DNA of 64,000 nucleotides from the NCBI GenBank assembly GCA_030248215.1, contig JASANG010000846.1, positions 81,284-145,283 of the forward strand, read 5' to 3'. The notes beneath the pieces are model-generated. The model saw nothing but the letters and a program-made list of their open reading frames with translations. It ran no database searches and was not told the DNA's origin. The position numbers were made by a program, and so were the translations under genes. Shown piece by piece: positions 62,563 to 64,000 of the stretch; the first letter of the stretch is position 1, and the number at the start of each line of letters is the position of its first letter. The stretch comes from Enoplolaimus lenunculus (taxonomy: Eukaryota; Nematoda; Enoplea; Enoplida; Thoracostomopsidae).

Positions 62563-62993
62563 GACATAGCTAGGCTATGTCACCACCGCAATGGTGCTTG
62601 GTTATTGGGTGTTGTACCGGTTATTGTTGTTGTTGTTGTAGATGGAGTGTTGTACAGGGTGTGTGGCTCTCGACCTCAACCGCATTGCGGACACCCAATT
62701 GTGGGTGTCGGCAAAAATGCAAATGAGGTCGAGATGCCGATATGGGTAGCCAGGACCGGAATCAGTCTTGGTTTTGTTTTCCTACAAATCGGTTGGCTTT
62801 TATTGGTTGGCGGTGAGCGTTTATTTTTACATTGCTTCTTGAATTTTGGCTTGCGTTTGGAAATTTTAATAAGTAAGGTCGAACTGAAGTAATTTAAGAT
62901 TGTCACGGTGGCATAAGCATGTGAAGGAAACTACGGGATATCGGTTTAATCGGCGTTGCGCAAGGCGCGGTATAACCCAGTATAGAATACTGG
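62563..62993. other. Cluster of perfect or near-perfect hairpins
   Basis: Three hairpins: GACATAG-ctagg-CTATGTC at 62563-62581; a 65-nt hairpin at 62669-62733; and CCAGTAT-aga-ATACTGG at 62977-62993. The middle one pairs 10 outer bases (CTCGACCTCA with TGAGGTCGAG), then GCATT/AATGC, GC/GC and GACACCCA/TGGGTGTC around an ATTG loop. No gene overlaps them with support. Confidence 0.7.
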
Positions 62994-63049
62994 TGGCATG
63001 TGTTAAAGGAAACTTGGGGTATTAAAGGAAACCTGGGAAAAAGTAGTCT

Positions 63050-63196
63050 AATAAATCTAACGGGGTTAGATTTATTATTCTACAACGGCTGGGCCAAATC
63101 TAACGGGGTTAGATTGGTCGGAAATTTGGTGTAACTCTAACGGGGTTAGAGTACACGGTTTAACGGGGTGTAATTCTAACGGGGTTAGAATTGCAC
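63050..63196. repeat. Four stem-loops with shared CTAACGGGGTTAG core
   Basis: Copies at 63050-63076, 63094-63117, 63134-63152 and 63168-63196. Each has a CTAAC/GTTAG stem and a GGG loop, with different flanks that still pair: AATAAAT/ATTTATT, AAT/ATT plus CC/GG, ACT/AGT, and GTGTAATT/AATTGCAC (one T-G). A degraded fifth core (TTAACGGGGTG) sits at ~63160-63170. Confidence 0.85.
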
Positions 63197-63543
63197 GGAT
63201 TCTGGAAAACGGCAAAAGTATTGGGTACGGTAAAGCCAGTGGCTGGATTAAATCAGATTCAGACGTCGGCTTTAAGGATTCCGGCTCGGGTTACCAGTTA
63301 AATTGCATAACCTGTGATTTGCTGGCCTTAATTTTGGGTATTTTGTGTCATACGGGTTGCGGGTTGGGATTTATAATAAACATTTACCGGCCGCGTTTTA
63401 CTAAATCAGAGCGATACGCATACATCGAGGAAAGAACTATACAGGCGATACAGGATACAGGCTTAAGTCAAAATCACGAACTTCTCACATGGTGACCACG
63501 ATGGTCTCGATGCTGATTTAGTTGGTGGTCGGTGTGAAAGGAA

Positions 63544-64000
63544 ATAGTTGGAAAAAGGAGAAAGGAATTTCTGGGTGTAAAAGGAAAAGGCTGTTATTGG
63601 AAACACAGGATCTGAACGATCGTGTTGTGGAAAATAACAGGGAGTACAGGCTGAAAAGGAAACTGGGCTGTGAGTATCTACTGCGCGAAAGGGCAACAGA
63701 TACTGACATTACTGGATAGTACAGGCTAAAGGCTGTTATTGGAAATACAGGATCTGAACGATCGTGTAAAAGGCTGTTATTGGAAACACAGGATCTGAAC
63801 GATCGTGTTGTGGAAAATAACAGGGAGTACAGGCTGAAAAGGAAACTGGGCTGTGAGTATCTACTGCGCGAAAGGGCAACAGATACTGACATTACTGGAT
63901 AGTACAGGCTAAAGGCTGTTATTGGAAATACAGGATCTGAACGATCGTGTAAAAGGCTGTTATTGGAAACACAGGATCTGAACGATCGTGTTGTGGAAAA
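63544..64000. repeat. 183-bp tandem repeat running off the window
   Basis: The word CTGTTATTGGAAACACAGG starts at 63591, 63774 and 63957, exactly 183 bases apart, and the units look identical where they overlap. Each unit also holds a diverged partial copy of its own first ~45 bases. The unit is 61 codons. The minus strand stays open from the window edge to a stop at 63518, and the plus strand stops once per unit. The encoded minus peptide is Ser/Phe-rich and unfamiliar. Confidence 0.85.

Overview
The window is nuclear DNA from an invertebrate animal: AT-rich, with GT-AG introns, a many-exon SPT6 gene, an animal biogenic-amine receptor, and abundant small DNA transposons. Protein similarity is recalled, not searched. 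The species cannot be fixed from sequence; an ecdysozoan (nematode-like or related) is a guess. No bacterial operons, CRISPR or rRNA were seen.

Layout. 1-18075 (+): transcription elongation factor SPT6 in at least 26 exons. Every intron phase joins, giving 1779 residues without the first ~50. Its introns carry repeats, including a hAT relic and a 350-bp hAT-type MITE. 20244-21668 (+): a TPR/MYND/SET protein of SMYD4 type in one exon. 21669-51515: about 30 kb with no convincing host gene, filled by terminal-inverted-repeat elements, palindromic MITEs and short tandem repeats. 51516-55339 (+): a two-exon 5-HT2-like receptor of 1087 residues with a long third loop and a ~500-residue tail. 57328-59388 (-): a newly assembled three-exon gene for a glutamine/asparagine-rich protein of unknown family. 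59389-64000: a GC-richer tail with G/C homopolymer blocks, a 65-nt near-perfect hairpin, four stem-loops sharing one core with compensating flanks, and a 183-bp tandem repeat running off the end.

The four genes have unrelated jobs (chromatin transcription, lysine methylation, amine signalling, unknown), and nothing suggests a shared pathway. The most unusual material is the structured tail (62.5-64.0 kb) and a recurring MITE design: CAGGG-like ends around an interior built from one short word, a different word in each element.
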